Shown here one piece after another: positions 52,706 through 62,522 of a stretch of DNA of 64,000 bases (within the stretch, counting starts at the first letter, position 1; the number at the start of each line of letters is the position of its first letter). The notes beneath the pieces are model-generated. The model searched no databases. It was given only the letters and a program-made list of their open reading frames with translations, and had not been told where the DNA came from. This DNA is from Anaerosalibacter sp. Marseille-P3206 (GTDB lineage Bacteria > Bacillota > Clostridia > Tissierellales > Sporanaerobacteraceae), in assembly GCF_900155565.1 (NCBI RefSeq), contig NZ_FUHM01000001.1:62001-126000 (forward strand), written 5' to 3'. The position numbers were made by a program, and so were the translations under genes.

Positions 52706-53269
52706 ATGGAGAAAAGAAATATTGATTTAGTGCAAATCGAGGAAGATATAAAAAAAGCTTTTTTAGAATTGTTAGAAGCTGCAAAATTAAAACCTGGTGA
52801 GGCAGTGGTAATTGGAGGTAGTTCAAGCGAAATAATTGGAGAAAAGTTAGGTTCATCTACTAATATGGAAGTTGCTAGAGCAATTATTACTTCTATATTA
52901 CCAATAGCAAAAAAACACAATGTACAACTTGTTGTTCAAGGTTGCGAACATATAAATAGAGCTCTAGTAGTAGAAGAGGAATATGCGCTAAAACACAATT
53001 TAGAAGCTGTTAATGTAGTTCCAATTGAATGTGCAGGAGGAGGATTTTCTACTGCAGCTATGGAGTCTTTCGATAATCCTGTTGTAGTTGAAAAAGTAAG
53101 TGTTCCTGCTGGAATGGATATTGGTGATGTATTTATTGGTATGCATCTAAAACCTGTTGGCGTAGTAGTAAGAAGTGACATTAAAAAAATTGGATATGCT
53201 AATCTAAGTATGATAAGAACAAGACCTAAGCTAATAGGTGGAGAACGTGCTAAACATTATAAACTATAA
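52706..53269 (+). CDS. TIGR01440/UPF0340 family protein (YwlG-like)
   Basis: A 187-aa protein matching the DUF436/TIGR01440 family: VVIGGSSSEIIGE, VVQGCEHINRALVVE, PIECAGGGF and GMHLKPVGVVVR. In B. subtilis the relative is YwlG; no function is known. The length is normal. The ATG at 52706 follows TAGGAGG. It ends in a shared bidirectional terminator with ykuS. Confidence 0.92.
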   Translation: MEKRNIDLVQIEEDIKKAFLELLEAAKLKPGEAVVIGGSSSEIIGEKLGSSTNMEVARAIITSILPIAKKHNVQLVVQGCEHINRALVVEEEYALKHNLEAVNVVPIECAGGGFSTAAMESFDNPVVVEKVSVPAGMDIGDVFIGMHLKPVGVVVRSDIKKIGYANLSMIRTRPKLIGGERAKHYKL

Positions 53270-53286
53270 AAAAGTGAATATTAAAT

Positions 53287-53324
53287 TTAAATTAACTCCA
53301 CCTAATTAGGTGGAGTTAATTTAA
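53287..53324. terminator. bidirectional terminator between convergent genes
   Basis: A perfect palindrome with the half TTAAATTAACTCCACCTAA. It overlaps the stop of the minus-strand gene at 53321. Confidence 0.85.
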
Positions 53325-53587
53325 CTGTATTTTGATTCAAGAAGGTTATAAATTTCTTCAGGAGTTTTTCCTTTTGCCTCAATAATTGGAGCAGGAGGAT
53401 TTGTATAAGATGCATCAGTTGTACTTAAAACGTCTAATCCAGATACAATTATAGCTTGATATTCTGATGTAGTTATGTTATTTATATTTTCATTATTGTA
53501 TAAAGTATAAACGTCATATCCAGAATCTTTTAAAAAATCCTTATAGGGAGTTAATGTATTTTCAACAACTACTTTTTTGCCAGACAT
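53321..53587 (-). CDS. YkuS/UPF0180 family protein
   Basis: An 88-aa protein of the UPF0180 family, matching by GKKVVVENTLTPYKDFLKDS and IIVSGLDVL. The function is unknown; the gene is conserved in spore-formers. The ATG at 53587 follows GGAGGTGAAAAA. It sits next to two spore coat protein genes, running away from them. Confidence 0.85.
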   Translation of the reverse strand: MSGKKVVVENTLTPYKDFLKDSGYDVYTLYNNENINNITTSEYQAIIVSGLDVLSTTDASYTNPPAPIIEAKGKTPEEIYNLLESKYS

Positions 53588-53724
53588 TTTTTCACCTCCA
53601 GTTAAAATATATTGTTTCCAATTTTACTTGTATTATTTTATACTTTTTTACCATGAATAATTAGATGCTTAAAAACACAAAATATTAAAAGATTATTAAA
53701 TAAACTAATGAAAGGAGCTATGTT

Positions 53725-53931
53725 ATGGCATTAAAAAATACTATTAATCTAGGTAATTTAAATCAACAAGAACTTCAAAGTGTAAGGCATATAATTGGCG
53801 AACATCAAACTATGGCAAGTAAAATGGATTTTTACTCCAATCAATGTCAAGATCAACAATTAAAACAATTGTTTAAACAGTCAGGGCAAGATGCTCAAAC
53901 AACTGCAACTAATTTGCTTAATTCATTATAA
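53725..53931 (+). CDS. spore coat protein, small CotF-like
   Basis: A 68-aa helical protein rich in Gln. It resembles the N-terminal part of CotF/ferritin-like spore coat proteins (LQSVRHIIGEHQTMASKM, then YSNQCQDQQLKQLFKQSG). It is expected in the spore coat during late sporulation. The ATG follows GAAAGGAG. A second coat protein gene follows after 23 bp; the pair probably forms one unit and works as two halves. Confidence 0.82.
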   Translation: MALKNTINLGNLNQQELQSVRHIIGEHQTMASKMDFYSNQCQDQQLKQLFKQSGQDAQTTATNLLNSL

Positions 53932-53954
53932 AAAAGAAAAAAGGAGGTAAAAAT

Positions 53955-54221
53955 ATGCAAGAAAAAGATATGGTAAGTGATGTTCTTTCAACTACAAAAT
54001 CTAGTATTACTAATTACGCTACTGCAATAACTGAATGTGCTAATGCACAACTAAGAGGAACATTACAACAACTTAGAAATGAAGCAGAACAATTTCAATA
54101 TCAACTTTTTCAAATAGCAGAACAAAAAGGGTATTATACGCCAGCTCCAACAGCTAATCAACAAGATGTTCAATCAGTTAAAAATGGTTTGTCAGGTGGC
54201 GGGCCTAATATTATGAAATAA
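53955..54221 (+). CDS. spore coat protein, CotF family
   Basis: An 88-aa protein with the CotF pattern: EKDMVSDVLSTTKSSI, ANAQLRGTLQQLRNEAE and the aromatic tail EQKGYYTPA. It is predicted helical. The ATG follows AAAGGAGG. Paired with the upstream small coat protein gene; both would be made in the mother cell. A terminator follows. Confidence 0.9.
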   Translation: MQEKDMVSDVLSTTKSSITNYATAITECANAQLRGTLQQLRNEAEQFQYQLFQIAEQKGYYTPAPTANQQDVQSVKNGLSGGGPNIMK

Positions 54222-54224
54222 TAA

Positions 54225-54255
54225 TTGAAAAGGACTCCAAAGGAGTCCTTTTCAA
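54225..54255 (+). terminator. terminator of the coat protein pair
   Basis: TTGAAAAGGACTCC pairs with GGAGTCCTTTTCAA. Confidence 0.85.
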
Positions 54256-54266
54256 TTTAAAACATA

Positions 54267-54295
54267 TTGACAAATAGATTAATATGTGATATTTT
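54267..54295 (+). promoter_or_regulatory. promoter of the pyr operon
   Basis: TTGACA (54267-54272), a 17-bp spacer, then TATTTT (54290-54295). Confidence 0.7.
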
Positions 54296-54316
54296 TATTT
54301 CAAATATAGGCCTTTA

Positions 54317-54393
54317 AACTGATCCTGTGAGGTCAGAAAGGAAAGCGTAGCATAACTATGCCTTCCTGCAAAAAAACAGGAAGGATTTTTTTA
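54317..54393 (+). promoter_or_regulatory. PyrR-type attenuator in the pyr leader
   Basis: The hairpin CTGATCC-TGTGA-GGTCAG (about 54319-54336) resembles a PyrR-binding anti-antiterminator. Downstream GGAAAGC...GCAT can pair with ATGCCTTCC as an antiterminator. The competing terminator is CCTTCCTG / CAGGAAGG (54361-54384) plus seven T. With UMP or UTP bound, PyrR would favour termination. The pyrR gene itself is not in the window, so PyrR is inferred. Confidence 0.75.
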
Positions 54394-54441
54394 TGCACTT
54401 TCCTTTTAAGTCTAGTTTAGATAATAAAAGGAGGGAATTTT

Positions 54442-55371
54442 ATGTTAAAAGACAGACATTTAATAGAACCAGAAGATTTCACAAAGGAAGAATTAGAAGA
54501 AATTTTTGTTTTGGCTGATGAAATCATTAAGGAACCAAATAAATTTTCAAATTCCTGTAGTGGGAAATTATTAGCAACTCTTTTCTATGAACCAAGTACT
54601 AGAACAAGATTTAGTTTTGAATCAGCAATGTTGAGATTAGGTGGCCAAGTAGTTGGTTTTTCAGAACCAGGTTCTAGTTCAGTAATGAAAGGAGAAAGCA
54701 TTCCTGATACTATTAGAACAGTAGCTTCTTATACTGATATTATTGCTATGAGACACCCAAAAGAAGGTGCTCCAAAACTTGCATCGATTTACTCACCAGT
54801 TCCAGTTATAAATGCAGGAGATGGAGGACATCAACATCCTACCCAAACACTAACAGATTTACTGACAATTCGAAATACTAAAAAGACCTTTTCAAACTTA
54901 ACTATTGGACTTTGTGGAGATTTAAAGTTTGGAAGAACAGTTCATTCATTAATCAAAGCTCTTTCGAGATATGAAAACAATTCATTTATTCTTATATCAC
55001 CTCAAGAATTACAGATTCCATCTTATATAAAAAATGAAGTATTAAATATGAAAGGTATTGAATACAAAGAAGTTGAACGTTTAGAAGATGTCATAGGAGA
55101 ATTAGATATACTTTATATGACAAGAGTTCAAAAAGAAAGATTTTTCAATGAAGCTGACTATATTAGATTAAAAGATAGTTATATATTAGATCATGAAAAG
55201 ATGAAATTAGCAAAGAAAGATTTATCAGTTTTGCATCCATTACCAAGAGTTAATGAAATCAGTTATGAAGTGGATAATGACTCTAGAGCTTGTTATTTTA
55301 AACAAGTTAAATTTGGTATGTTTGTAAGAATGGCATTGATATTAAAGTTGTTGGGGGTGGAACAATGTTAA
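54442..55371 (+). CDS. pyrB: aspartate carbamoyltransferase, catalytic subunit
   Basis: A 309-aa enzyme that joins carbamoyl phosphate to aspartate, the committed step of pyrimidine synthesis. Carbamoyl phosphate is held by [14 protein letters not shown] and the HPKEGA loop region; aspartate-binding residues are in [11 protein letters not shown]. The length is normal. The ATG follows AAAGGAGGG. It opens the pyrBICFKDE operon and overlaps pyrI by 7 bp, as in allosteric PyrBI complexes. Confidence 0.97.
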   Translation: MLKDRHLIEPEDFTKEELEEIFVLADEIIKEPNKFSNSCSGKLLATLFYEPSTRTRFSFESAMLRLGGQVVGFSEPGSSSVMKGESIPDTIRTVASYTDIIAMRHPKEGAPKLASIYSPVPVINAGDGGHQHPTQTLTDLLTIRNTKKTFSNLTIGLCGDLKFGRTVHSLIKALSRYENNSFILISPQELQIPSYIKNEVLNMKGIEYKEVERLEDVIGELDILYMTRVQKERFFNEADYIRLKDSYILDHEKMKLAKKDLSVLHPLPRVNEISYEVDNDSRACYFKQVKFGMFVRMALILKLLGVEQC

Positions 55372-55787
55372 ATATTGATAGTATTGCTAATGGTATAGTT
55401 ATTGATCATATAAAAGTAGGTTGTGGTTTTAAAATATTTAACTATCTAGGACTTGATAAAGCAGATTGTAGAGTGGCTTTGATAATGAATGCTAGTAGTA
55501 AAAAACATGGCAAGAAGGATTTAATTAAAATTGAAAATGTGATGGACTTAGATTTGACAATGTTAGGATTTATAGACCCTGATATTACTATAAATATTAT
55601 TGAAGATGAAAAAATTAAAGAAAAAATTACTCTTTCATTACCAGAAAAAATAGAAAATATATTAGAATGTAAAAATCCAAGATGTGTAACATCTATAGAA
55701 AGAAATATAAATCATAAGTTTGTACTAGTAGATAAGGAAAAGGGAATATATAAATGTGAATATTGTGACCACATTTATGAAGATTAG
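55365..55787 (+). CDS. pyrI: aspartate carbamoyltransferase, regulatory subunit
   Basis: A 140-aa subunit that gives nucleotide feedback on PyrB. The nucleotide-binding N-terminal domain (about 1-95) is followed by a zinc domain with four Cys: CKNPRCV and CEYCDHI. Starts at ATG 55365, overlapping pyrB after GGGGGTGG. The presence of pyrI suggests the class B, allosterically regulated enzyme. Confidence 0.95.
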   Translation: MLNIDSIANGIVIDHIKVGCGFKIFNYLGLDKADCRVALIMNASSKKHGKKDLIKIENVMDLDLTMLGFIDPDITINIIEDEKIKEKITLSLPEKIENILECKNPRCVTSIERNINHKFVLVDKEKGIYKCEYCDHIYED

Positions 55788-55797
55788 GAGGACTAAA

Positions 55798-56997
55798 ATG
55801 GATTTATTACTCAAGGGAGGAAGGATTGTAGATTATAATACTGACTTCCATGGAGATATTTATATAAGCGATGGTAAGATAGTTGAATATGGAGAAAACT
55901 TAAATTACAGTTGTAAAACTATAAATTGTGATGGATTAGTTATAATGCCTTCATTTATAGATATGCATGTTCATTTTAGGGAACCAGGATATGAGTATAA
56001 AGAAGATATTCATTCGGGTAGCCTTGCTGCATTAAGAGGGGGATATACTTATGTAAATCTTATGGCAAATACTAATCCAATATGTAGCAGTATGGAGATA
56101 GTAGATTATGTATTAAATAGAGCAAGAGAACTTGATTTGATAGATGTTCATCAAACTGTATCCATAACTAAAAATTTTGATGGAGAAACTTTATCTCATA
56201 TAGATGATTTAGAGTCAACTGTGAAGTTGTTATCTGATGATGGTAAGGGTGTTAAGGACAATCTAGTGATGTATAATGCATTAAAATTAGCAAAAGAAAA
56301 TGGACTTACTATTATAGCACATGAAGAAGATGAAAGCTTAGTATGCTTTGATACTAGACTATCAGAAAATATAATGACTAAAAGAGATATAGAACTTGCA
56401 AGGTCTACAAAAGGTAAATTACATTTTGCACATGTTAGTACTAAAGAAGCTATAACTGACATTATAAAAGCTAAAAATGAAGGAGTAACTATCACATGTG
56501 AGGTCACTCCTCATCATTTAGCACTTTATGACAATGACTACAAGGTAAATCCACCAATACGAGAAAAAGAAGATGTTAAAACTCTAATTAATGCAATAGT
56601 AGATGGATATGTTGACGCAATAGCTACAGATCATGCACCTCATAGTGAAGAAGATAAAAGAAAAGGAGCTTGTGGAATATCTGGAATAGAGACATCTTTT
56701 TCAATAAGCTATACAAGCTTAGTTAAAGATGGACATATTTCTCTAAACAAATTATCTGAAATAATGTCAAAAAACCCAGGTGAGTTGATGAATGTAAGAA
56801 AGGGAAAAGTAAAAATAGGGTATGATGGGGATTTAGTTATAGTGGATTTAGATAGCAGGATAAAAGTGGATTCTAAGAACTTTGCCTCCAAGGGCAAAAA
56901 CACCCCTTTTCAAGGAAAAGAGTACTATGGGAAAATACTGGCAACTATTAAAAGGGGAATAGTTAAGTACAATGGAGGGATTGAATATGATAATTGA
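55798..56997 (+). CDS. pyrC: dihydroorotase
   Basis: A 399-aa amidohydrolase that closes carbamoyl aspartate to dihydroorotate. Metal ligands are in DMHVHFREPG, TCEVTPHH and ATDHAPHS. This is the longer class I type found in Gram-positives. The Lys bridging position is not obvious at the usual place, where an ordinary Asp (LLSDDGKG) stands, as in some type I enzymes. I chose the ATG at 55798 after TAGGAGG; a longer frame overlaps pyrI without support. It overlaps pyrF by 11 bp. Confidence 0.94.
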   Translation: MDLLLKGGRIVDYNTDFHGDIYISDGKIVEYGENLNYSCKTINCDGLVIMPSFIDMHVHFREPGYEYKEDIHSGSLAALRGGYTYVNLMANTNPICSSMEIVDYVLNRARELDLIDVHQTVSITKNFDGETLSHIDDLESTVKLLSDDGKGVKDNLVMYNALKLAKENGLTIIAHEEDESLVCFDTRLSENIMTKRDIELARSTKGKLHFAHVSTKEAITDIIKAKNEGVTITCEVTPHHLALYDNDYKVNPPIREKEDVKTLINAIVDGYVDAIATDHAPHSEEDKRKGACGISGIETSFSISYTSLVKDGHISLNKLSEIMSKNPGELMNVRKGKVKIGYDGDLVIVDLDSRIKVDSKNFASKGKNTPFQGKEYYGKILATIKRGIVKYNGGIEYDN

Positions 56998-57856
56998 TAG
57001 ATTGTATGAAGAAGTAGAGAAAAAAGGCAATGTCTGTGTAGGATTAGACACTAGTATGGATTATATTCCTTCAAATATTATTGATAGAAACAAAACTATT
57101 GAAGATATGATTTTTGAATTTAATAGGAGAATAATAGATTCAACTATAGATATTGTACCAGTGTACAAGGTTCAGATTGCTTTTTATGAAGCTTATGGAA
57201 TAGAAGGAATGCTTGCTTATAAGAGGACTCTTAAATATATAAGAAATAAAAATGCATTAGTTATAGCAGATATTAAAAGAGGAGATATTTCGTCAACAGC
57301 AAGCATGTATGCAAAGGCACATTTTCATGGAGATTTTGAAAGTGATTTTATTACTCTTAATCCGTATATGGGATTAGATAGTATTACTCCATATCTTCCA
57401 TATGTAGAAAAGAAAAACAAGGGACTATTTATACTTCTTAGAACTTCAAATGAGGGAGCAAAAGATATACAATATTTAAATATTGATAACGGACAAAAGG
57501 TATACAATTATGTAGGAGATAAACTTAAAGAAATTGCTACAAAACAAATGGGTAAATGTGGATATAGTTCAATAGGTGTTGTAGTAGGAGGTACACATTT
57601 AGAAGAAGCTGACGAGATAAGAAATAGATTTGAAAATATGTTTTTCTTGATACCTGGTTACGGAGCACAAGGGGGAAAGGGAAGAGATGTAGCTCACTAT
57701 TTAAAGGATGGTAATGGTGGAATAGTCAATTCTTCAAGGGGAATAATCACAGCATATAAAAAGTATGAAGACGGAGTAGAAAAGTTTGAAGAATATACTA
57801 GAAAAGCTGTTTTGAATATGAAGGAGGATATATCAAGTGAATCCAGAGTATTGTAG
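56987..57856 (+). CDS. pyrF: orotidine 5'-phosphate decarboxylase
   Basis: A 289-aa decarboxylase giving UMP, of the longer subfamily 2. The N-terminal VCVGLDTSMDYIP and the active site ADIKRGDISSTASMYA with its Asp-Lys pair are visible, and a phosphate-binding IPGYGAQGGKGRD lies near the end. The ATG at 56987 follows GGAGGG inside the end of pyrC. It overlaps pyrK by 20 bp. Confidence 0.95.
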   Translation: MIIDRLYEEVEKKGNVCVGLDTSMDYIPSNIIDRNKTIEDMIFEFNRRIIDSTIDIVPVYKVQIAFYEAYGIEGMLAYKRTLKYIRNKNALVIADIKRGDISSTASMYAKAHFHGDFESDFITLNPYMGLDSITPYLPYVEKKNKGLFILLRTSNEGAKDIQYLNIDNGQKVYNYVGDKLKEIATKQMGKCGYSSIGVVVGGTHLEEADEIRNRFENMFFLIPGYGAQGGKGRDVAHYLKDGNGGIVNSSRGIITAYKKYEDGVEKFEEYTRKAVLNMKEDISSESRVL

Positions 57857-58565
57857 TTGTGAAGTTTATTCAAATAAACAAGTATCAACTAATATATATG
57901 AGATGAAATTACATGGAAACTTTAAGGGGAAACCAGGACAATTTTATATGCTTAGAAGTTGGGATATAGAACCTTTTTTATCAAGACCAATAAGTATTTC
58001 AAATTTGAAAGAAAATACTATAACATTTTTGTATGAAGTGAAAGGAAAGGGGACAAAACTTTTTTCTAATTTAAAAAAGGGAGATTTACTTAAATTAACC
58101 GGACCTATAGGAACAGGATTTCCACTAGTGGAGAGCGGCCCAATAGGAATAGTTGCTGGTGGAATAGGTCTAGCACCTATGATTTATTTATGCAATAGCT
58201 TACACAACAATATTGATTTTTATGTTGGGTTTAGGGAAAAGTCTTTTTATATAGATGAAATCAAAAACTGTGTTGAAAATCTATATATTTCAACTGATAG
58301 TGGACTAGAAGGTCATAGTGGTTTGATAACTGAAATATTTGAACCTGAAAAATATGACGTAGTATATACATGTGGTCCAGTGCCCATGATGAAGAAAGTT
58401 GTAGAAATGTGTAAAGGCAAGAATATTCCAGTATATATTTCAATGGAAAGAAGAATGGCTTGTGGGATAGGAGCTTGTTTGGGGTGTAGTATTGAAACTA
58501 CTTTGGGGATGAAAAAGGTATGTAAAGACGGTCCAGTATTTAAAGGTGAGGAGGTATTTTTTTAA
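57837..58565 (+). CDS. pyrK: dihydroorotate dehydrogenase electron transfer subunit
   Basis: A 242-aa flavoprotein that carries electrons from PyrD to NAD. FAD binding is suggested by RPISISNL (RxxS type) and GGIGLAPM; the C-terminal [2Fe-2S] site has CGIGACLGC and a later Cys in KVCKDGPVF. The start is GTG 57837, after AAGGAGG and inside the end of pyrF. Its stop overlaps the pyrD start by 1 base. With PyrD it forms the type 1B heterotetramer. Confidence 0.95.
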   Translation: MNPEYCSCEVYSNKQVSTNIYEMKLHGNFKGKPGQFYMLRSWDIEPFLSRPISISNLKENTITFLYEVKGKGTKLFSNLKKGDLLKLTGPIGTGFPLVESGPIGIVAGGIGLAPMIYLCNSLHNNIDFYVGFREKSFYIDEIKNCVENLYISTDSGLEGHSGLITEIFEPEKYDVVYTCGPVPMMKKVVEMCKGKNIPVYISMERRMACGIGACLGCSIETTLGMKKVCKDGPVFKGEEVFF

Positions 58566-59467
58566 TGACTAGAGTAAATATATGTGGAATAGACTTAAAA
58601 AACCCAGTCATTGTTGCTTCTGGAACCTTTGGATTTGGTAGAGAGTATGAAGATTTCTTTTCTCCATCAAAATTAGGAGGTATATGTACGAAAGGCCTAA
58701 CTTTACATAGTAAAATCGGAAATAGTGGCACTAGAATTCATGAGACTACGGGAGGATTATTAAATAGTATAGGATTAGAAAATCCGGGAGTAGATGGATT
58801 TATAAAAAATGAATTGCCTCATATGGAGCAATATGAAACGGCAATAATAGCTAATCTTGGGGGCAGTTCTATTGAAGAATATATAACTGCGGTAGAAAAG
58901 ATAAATAAAACTAATATTCCTCTTGTAGAACTAAATATTTCTTGTCCTAATGTAAAAGAAGGTGGTATGGCCTTTGGAATTAAGTCGGAAATAGCATACA
59001 AGGTAGTAAAGGAAGTAAAGAGTGTATGTAAAAAACCATTGATAGTAAAACTTTCACCAAATGCAGAGAATATAGTCGACATGGCTTATAGTTGTGTTAA
59101 GGCAGGAGCTGATGGGCTTTCACTAGTCAATACATTTAGTGGAATGGCTATAGATATTAATAAGAGGAAACCTGTATTTAACAATATAATAGCAGGACTA
59201 TCTGGTCCCTGTATTAAGCCCATAGCTTTAAGGATGGTCTATCAAGTATGTTGTGAAGTAGATGTTCCAGTTATAGGAATAGGTGGTATCATGAGTTCTG
59301 AAGATGCAATAGAATTCATCATGGCTGGAGCTACAGCAATTCAAGTAGGTAGTGGTAATTTTGTAAAACCAGATTTATGTATAGACATAATAGAAGGAAT
59401 TGAAGAGTTTATGAAAAGAGAAGGTATAGAAAAATTAGAAGAAATAAGAGGTATTGTGAGGAGGTAA
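58565..59467 (+). CDS. pyrD: dihydroorotate dehydrogenase, class 1B catalytic subunit
   Basis: A 300-aa FMN enzyme that oxidises dihydroorotate to orotate. The N-terminal [13 protein letters not shown] and the catalytic Cys in [13 protein letters not shown] are typical of class 1. FMN phosphate residues are in [11 protein letters not shown] and [11 protein letters not shown]. It depends on PyrK, encoded just upstream. The ATG overlaps the pyrK stop (TAATG) with GGTGAGGAGG before it. Confidence 0.96.
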   Translation: MTRVNICGIDLKNPVIVASGTFGFGREYEDFFSPSKLGGICTKGLTLHSKIGNSGTRIHETTGGLLNSIGLENPGVDGFIKNELPHMEQYETAIIANLGGSSIEEYITAVEKINKTNIPLVELNISCPNVKEGGMAFGIKSEIAYKVVKEVKSVCKKPLIVKLSPNAENIVDMAYSCVKAGADGLSLVNTFSGMAIDINKRKPVFNNIIAGLSGPCIKPIALRMVYQVCCEVDVPVIGIGGIMSSEDAIEFIMAGATAIQVGSGNFVKPDLCIDIIEGIEEFMKREGIEKLEEIRGIVRR

Positions 59468-59472
59468 TATTT

Positions 59473-60033
59473 ATGTTGATAGAACTATTAAAAGAATCAG
59501 GAGCACTTCTTGAAGGACATTTTTTACTTTCATCAGGAAAACACAGTGATAAATATGTTCAATGTGCAAAATTATTGCAGTATCCAGATAAGGCAGAAAA
59601 AGCTATAAGTGCAATAATAGAAAAACTTGAAGATGTAGATTTTGATATTATAGTTGGACCTGCTATGGGTGGAATAATTGTAGGGTATGAATTAGGTAGA
59701 CAAACAGGGAAACCTTCTATATTTACAGAAAGAGTAGATGGAAAAATGACATTGAGAAGGGGATTTAAAATAGAAAGTGGACAAAAGGTATTAATAGCAG
59801 AAGATGTAGTGACCACAGGTAAATCATCTTTTGAGACTGTTGAAGTAATAGAAAGTCTCGGTGGGAAAGTGGTAGGTATAGCTTCTATAGTAGATAGAAC
59901 TAGTGAAGAGATTTCTATACCACTATATAGTGCAGTAAAAATTCAAGTAGATGTATATGATGAAGAAAAATGTCCTTTATGTAAAAAAGGAATTCCATAT
60001 GAAAAACCAGGTAGTAGAAAGATAAAAAAATAA
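59473..60033 (+). CDS. pyrE: orotate phosphoribosyltransferase
   Basis: A 186-aa enzyme that makes OMP from orotate and PRPP. The PRPP-binding loop is [14 protein letters not shown]; the N-terminal half has [13 protein letters not shown] Cys pair [10 protein letters not shown] near the C-terminus is typical of the clostridial form. The ATG follows GAGGAGG. It ends the operon, 6 bp after pyrD, and a terminator follows. Confidence 0.96.
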   Translation: MLIELLKESGALLEGHFLLSSGKHSDKYVQCAKLLQYPDKAEKAISAIIEKLEDVDFDIIVGPAMGGIIVGYELGRQTGKPSIFTERVDGKMTLRRGFKIESGQKVLIAEDVVTTGKSSFETVEVIESLGGKVVGIASIVDRTSEEISIPLYSAVKIQVDVYDEEKCPLCKKGIPYEKPGSRKIKK

Positions 60034-60060
60034 GTGCTGAATTTCAGCACTTATTTTTTT
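60028..60060 (+). terminator. terminator of the pyr operon
   Basis: ATAAGTGCTGAA pairs with TTCAGCACTTAT, then a T run. The left arm includes the pyrE stop. Confidence 0.9.
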
Positions 60061-60134
60061 ATCTAAAGCTATTTTCATAATTTTAGCTCTAAATAATCAT
60101 ACTAAATATAGGATATAAATTTAATATTTAGAGG

Positions 60135-60857
60135 ATGATTATATTCATTTCTAATAGTATTGAAGACGATAAAACTTTTGTATTAGATAGTTTTAATAAA
60201 ACGAGTGATTTAATTCATTATGAATTTGAGACAAATGATAATAAAAAGGTGATAAAAGTGGAAAAAATACTGTCAGATGTTTTTAAATTTATTATTATAG
60301 TAATGTGTTTCTTTATATCTTTAATGATAGGAAAAAATAAGCTTAACGATAAAGATGTTATATTACTTCAATTTGGTCTTTTTTTTACTGTTTTATCAGA
60401 TTTCTTTTTCCTTATTGTATATAAGAATTCTTTTGGTGTAGCATCTTTTTGTATAGTTCAAATCCTTTACTGTATAAGATATGATATTGACAATACTAAG
60501 GAAACAATCAGAAACTTTATATTAATTTTTATATTTGTAGCAATATTATATATAATATTTAGTAGGTTAATTAAGAAAATTAATGTTATACTATTTATAG
60601 GACTATATTATTCTATATGCTTAATAACTAGTGTATGGAAGGCTATAAAAGCATGTAAAAACAATAATTTTCCATCTCCAAATAGATATATGATAGCTTA
60701 TGGTATGATTCTTTTTTTACTATGTGATATAAATGTATTTCTTCATAACATTATAGGTATCAAAAATTCAAAATGGTTAGTATGGTTGTTTTATATTCCG
60801 TCACAGTTTTTACTTTCATTTAGTGGTTATAAATTTAAAAGAAAAAGTTTCCGGTAG
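60135..60857 (+). CDS. integral membrane protein, possibly YhhN/lysoplasmalogenase-like
   Basis: A membrane protein of up to 240 aa with seven or so hydrophobic segments after a polar N-terminus of about 40 residues. The motifs LFFTVLSDFFF and YGMILFLLCDINVFLHNI recall the spaced acidic residues of the YhhN/TMEM86 family, but the match is weak. There are two possible starts: ATG 60135 after AGAGG, and GTG 60258 after AAAGGTGAT, which would remove the polar part. I cannot decide; the GTG gives a neater protein. It is monocistronic. Confidence 0.6.
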   Translation: MIIFISNSIEDDKTFVLDSFNKTSDLIHYEFETNDNKKVIKVEKILSDVFKFIIIVMCFFISLMIGKNKLNDKDVILLQFGLFFTVLSDFFFLIVYKNSFGVASFCIVQILYCIRYDIDNTKETIRNFILIFIFVAILYIIFSRLIKKINVILFIGLYYSICLITSVWKAIKACKNNNFPSPNRYMIAYGMILFLLCDINVFLHNIIGIKNSKWLVWLFYIPSQFLLSFSGYKFKRKSFR

Positions 60858-61052
60858 ATGCATTTTTTCTGGTTGAAGTTAGTATATTAATGTTACAAAA
60901 GCTTAATAACAAGTGAAAATATTATTATATACAAGATATAGACAGTGGTGACTTATAATGACAGCATTTGATACAATATTGTAACCATTTTTATTGAGAA
61001 ATGTACTATAATATATATTGAAGCTTATATATGATGTGATGGGGGAATTATA

Positions 61053-61976
61053 TTGAAAAGAAGGAAAAATATATTTACAAGAAAAAGAATAGTTAACAAA
61101 AAAAGGTTTGCTTTTTCTGTGGTTTTAATCATTGGTATTATATTTATTTTAAGCCATTCAATAAAGGCCATATACGATAGAAGTAATAAAGATAATGTTG
61201 CTAAAGAAAAAAACACAATAGCCTCAGCTGTAGAAGGAAATCATGAGCAAACTCCATCATCATATAATAAAATAATAGATGAAGAATTGACTATCAAAAA
61301 AATGATAAAAGAGATTGAAGAAGATCAAAAAAGCAAAGAGATTGAAGAAAAAAAAGAAGTTTTAGTAGAAGAAGAAAATAATGTTGAAGATAACAATAAA
61401 AGTAGCGAAGAAAAAAAGGTTACTCAACCTAAAAAAGTTAAAAATAGTAACTATAAAGAACATTTTAAAAATGATTTATTTGTAGGAGATTCTCTAACAG
61501 ATAGTTTATCTTTTTATGAAATATTGGAAGATAAAAATGTTATTGCTAAATTAGGACTCACTTTAATCGGAGGTAAAAAAGAAATAGATGATATTGTTAA
61601 GGTAAATCCATCAAATATCTATTTGATGTTTGGAATGAACGATATACTAAGGAAGATAGATGGAAATCAGTTTGCTGATGAATATGCAGAATTCATACAT
61701 AGTATTCATGAGAAACTGCCTAATGCTAATATTTATGTTCAGTCTATTCCACCTGTTTCATCTCATGTTAAGAAAAAAAAGCCACTCTTAAACAATGAGA
61801 ATATAGATAAATTTAATGAAGCACTTAAAACAATGTGTAAAGATGAGAATGTATCTTTTTTAGATTTAAGACCGATATTTGAAGAAAATGAAGATTTAAT
61901 TGAACCAGATGGAATACATTTAAAATATAAATTTTACAAGTTGTGGCTTGATTATATTATAGATAATGTAAAATAA
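61053..61976 (+). CDS. membrane-anchored SGNH/GDSL hydrolase
   Basis: A 307-aa protein with one N-terminal membrane segment (about 20-40), a long acidic, Lys/Glu-rich linker (about 50-135), and an SGNH hydrolase domain. The blocks are FVGDSLTDS (Ser nucleophile), FGMNDI and the terminal Asp/His in EPDGIHLK. It would face the outside and remove or transfer acyl groups. The start is TTG 61053 after GGGGG. Its position before a DUF4358 lipoprotein and an MBOAT gene points to a surface O-acylation cluster. Confidence 0.87.
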   Translation: MKRRKNIFTRKRIVNKKRFAFSVVLIIGIIFILSHSIKAIYDRSNKDNVAKEKNTIASAVEGNHEQTPSSYNKIIDEELTIKKMIKEIEEDQKSKEIEEKKEVLVEEENNVEDNNKSSEEKKVTQPKKVKNSNYKEHFKNDLFVGDSLTDSLSFYEILEDKNVIAKLGLTLIGGKKEIDDIVKVNPSNIYLMFGMNDILRKIDGNQFADEYAEFIHSIHEKLPNANIYVQSIPPVSSHVKKKKPLLNNENIDKFNEALKTMCKDENVSFLDLRPIFEENEDLIEPDGIHLKYKFYKLWLDYIIDNVK

Positions 61977-62010
61977 ATACAAAAAACATCATGAAAGGAC
62001 GGATTAATAT

Positions 62011-62487
62011 ATGAAAAAAAATGCTTTTACACTTATGGGAATTGTAGTTATCGTGTTTACACTATTGACAGGGTGTTCTTCAAAAAATACAACTGCAAAA
62101 GAACCATCTATTGATGAGATTGATCAAAATATAAAAGAAGCTGTTGATATATCAAATATGGTGGAAAGTGATAGCGATAAGCTTGAAAAATTATATGATA
62201 TTGATATTGAAGAAGTTGAAGATTTTAAATTATATACAGCTAAAACTAATATTGAAGCAAATGAATTATTATTATTAAAAGTTAAAGAAGAAAAAGATAT
62301 AGAAGATATTAAAGAAGATATCAAAGATAGAATAGAAACGCAATCAAGTAGTTTTAAAGATTATCTTCCAGATGAATATTATTTAATAGAAAAAAATATA
62401 TTGAAGTCAAATGGTAATTATATTATTTTCGTGATATCTGAAGAAGCAGAAAAGATAGAAAATATATTTGATGAATCTTTTAAATAA
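62011..62487 (+). CDS. DUF4358 lipoprotein
   Basis: A 158-aa exported lipoprotein with the lipobox LLTGC (Cys22) and a DUF4358-like body (EALLLLK-like ELLLLKVKEE, then DIKDRIETQSSSFKDY). The family is common in Clostridia next to acyltransferase genes; the function is unknown. The ATG follows GAAAGGACGG. The MBOAT gene follows after 35 bp. Confidence 0.82.
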   Translation: MKKNAFTLMGIVVIVFTLLTGCSSKNTTAKEPSIDEIDQNIKEAVDISNMVESDSDKLEKLYDIDIEEVEDFKLYTAKTNIEANELLLLKVKEEKDIEDIKEDIKDRIETQSSSFKDYLPDEYYLIEKNILKSNGNYIIFVISEEAEKIENIFDESFK

Positions 62488-62522
62488 AATTATAACTATT
62501 ATGACAAGGTGGTGGACAAGGT

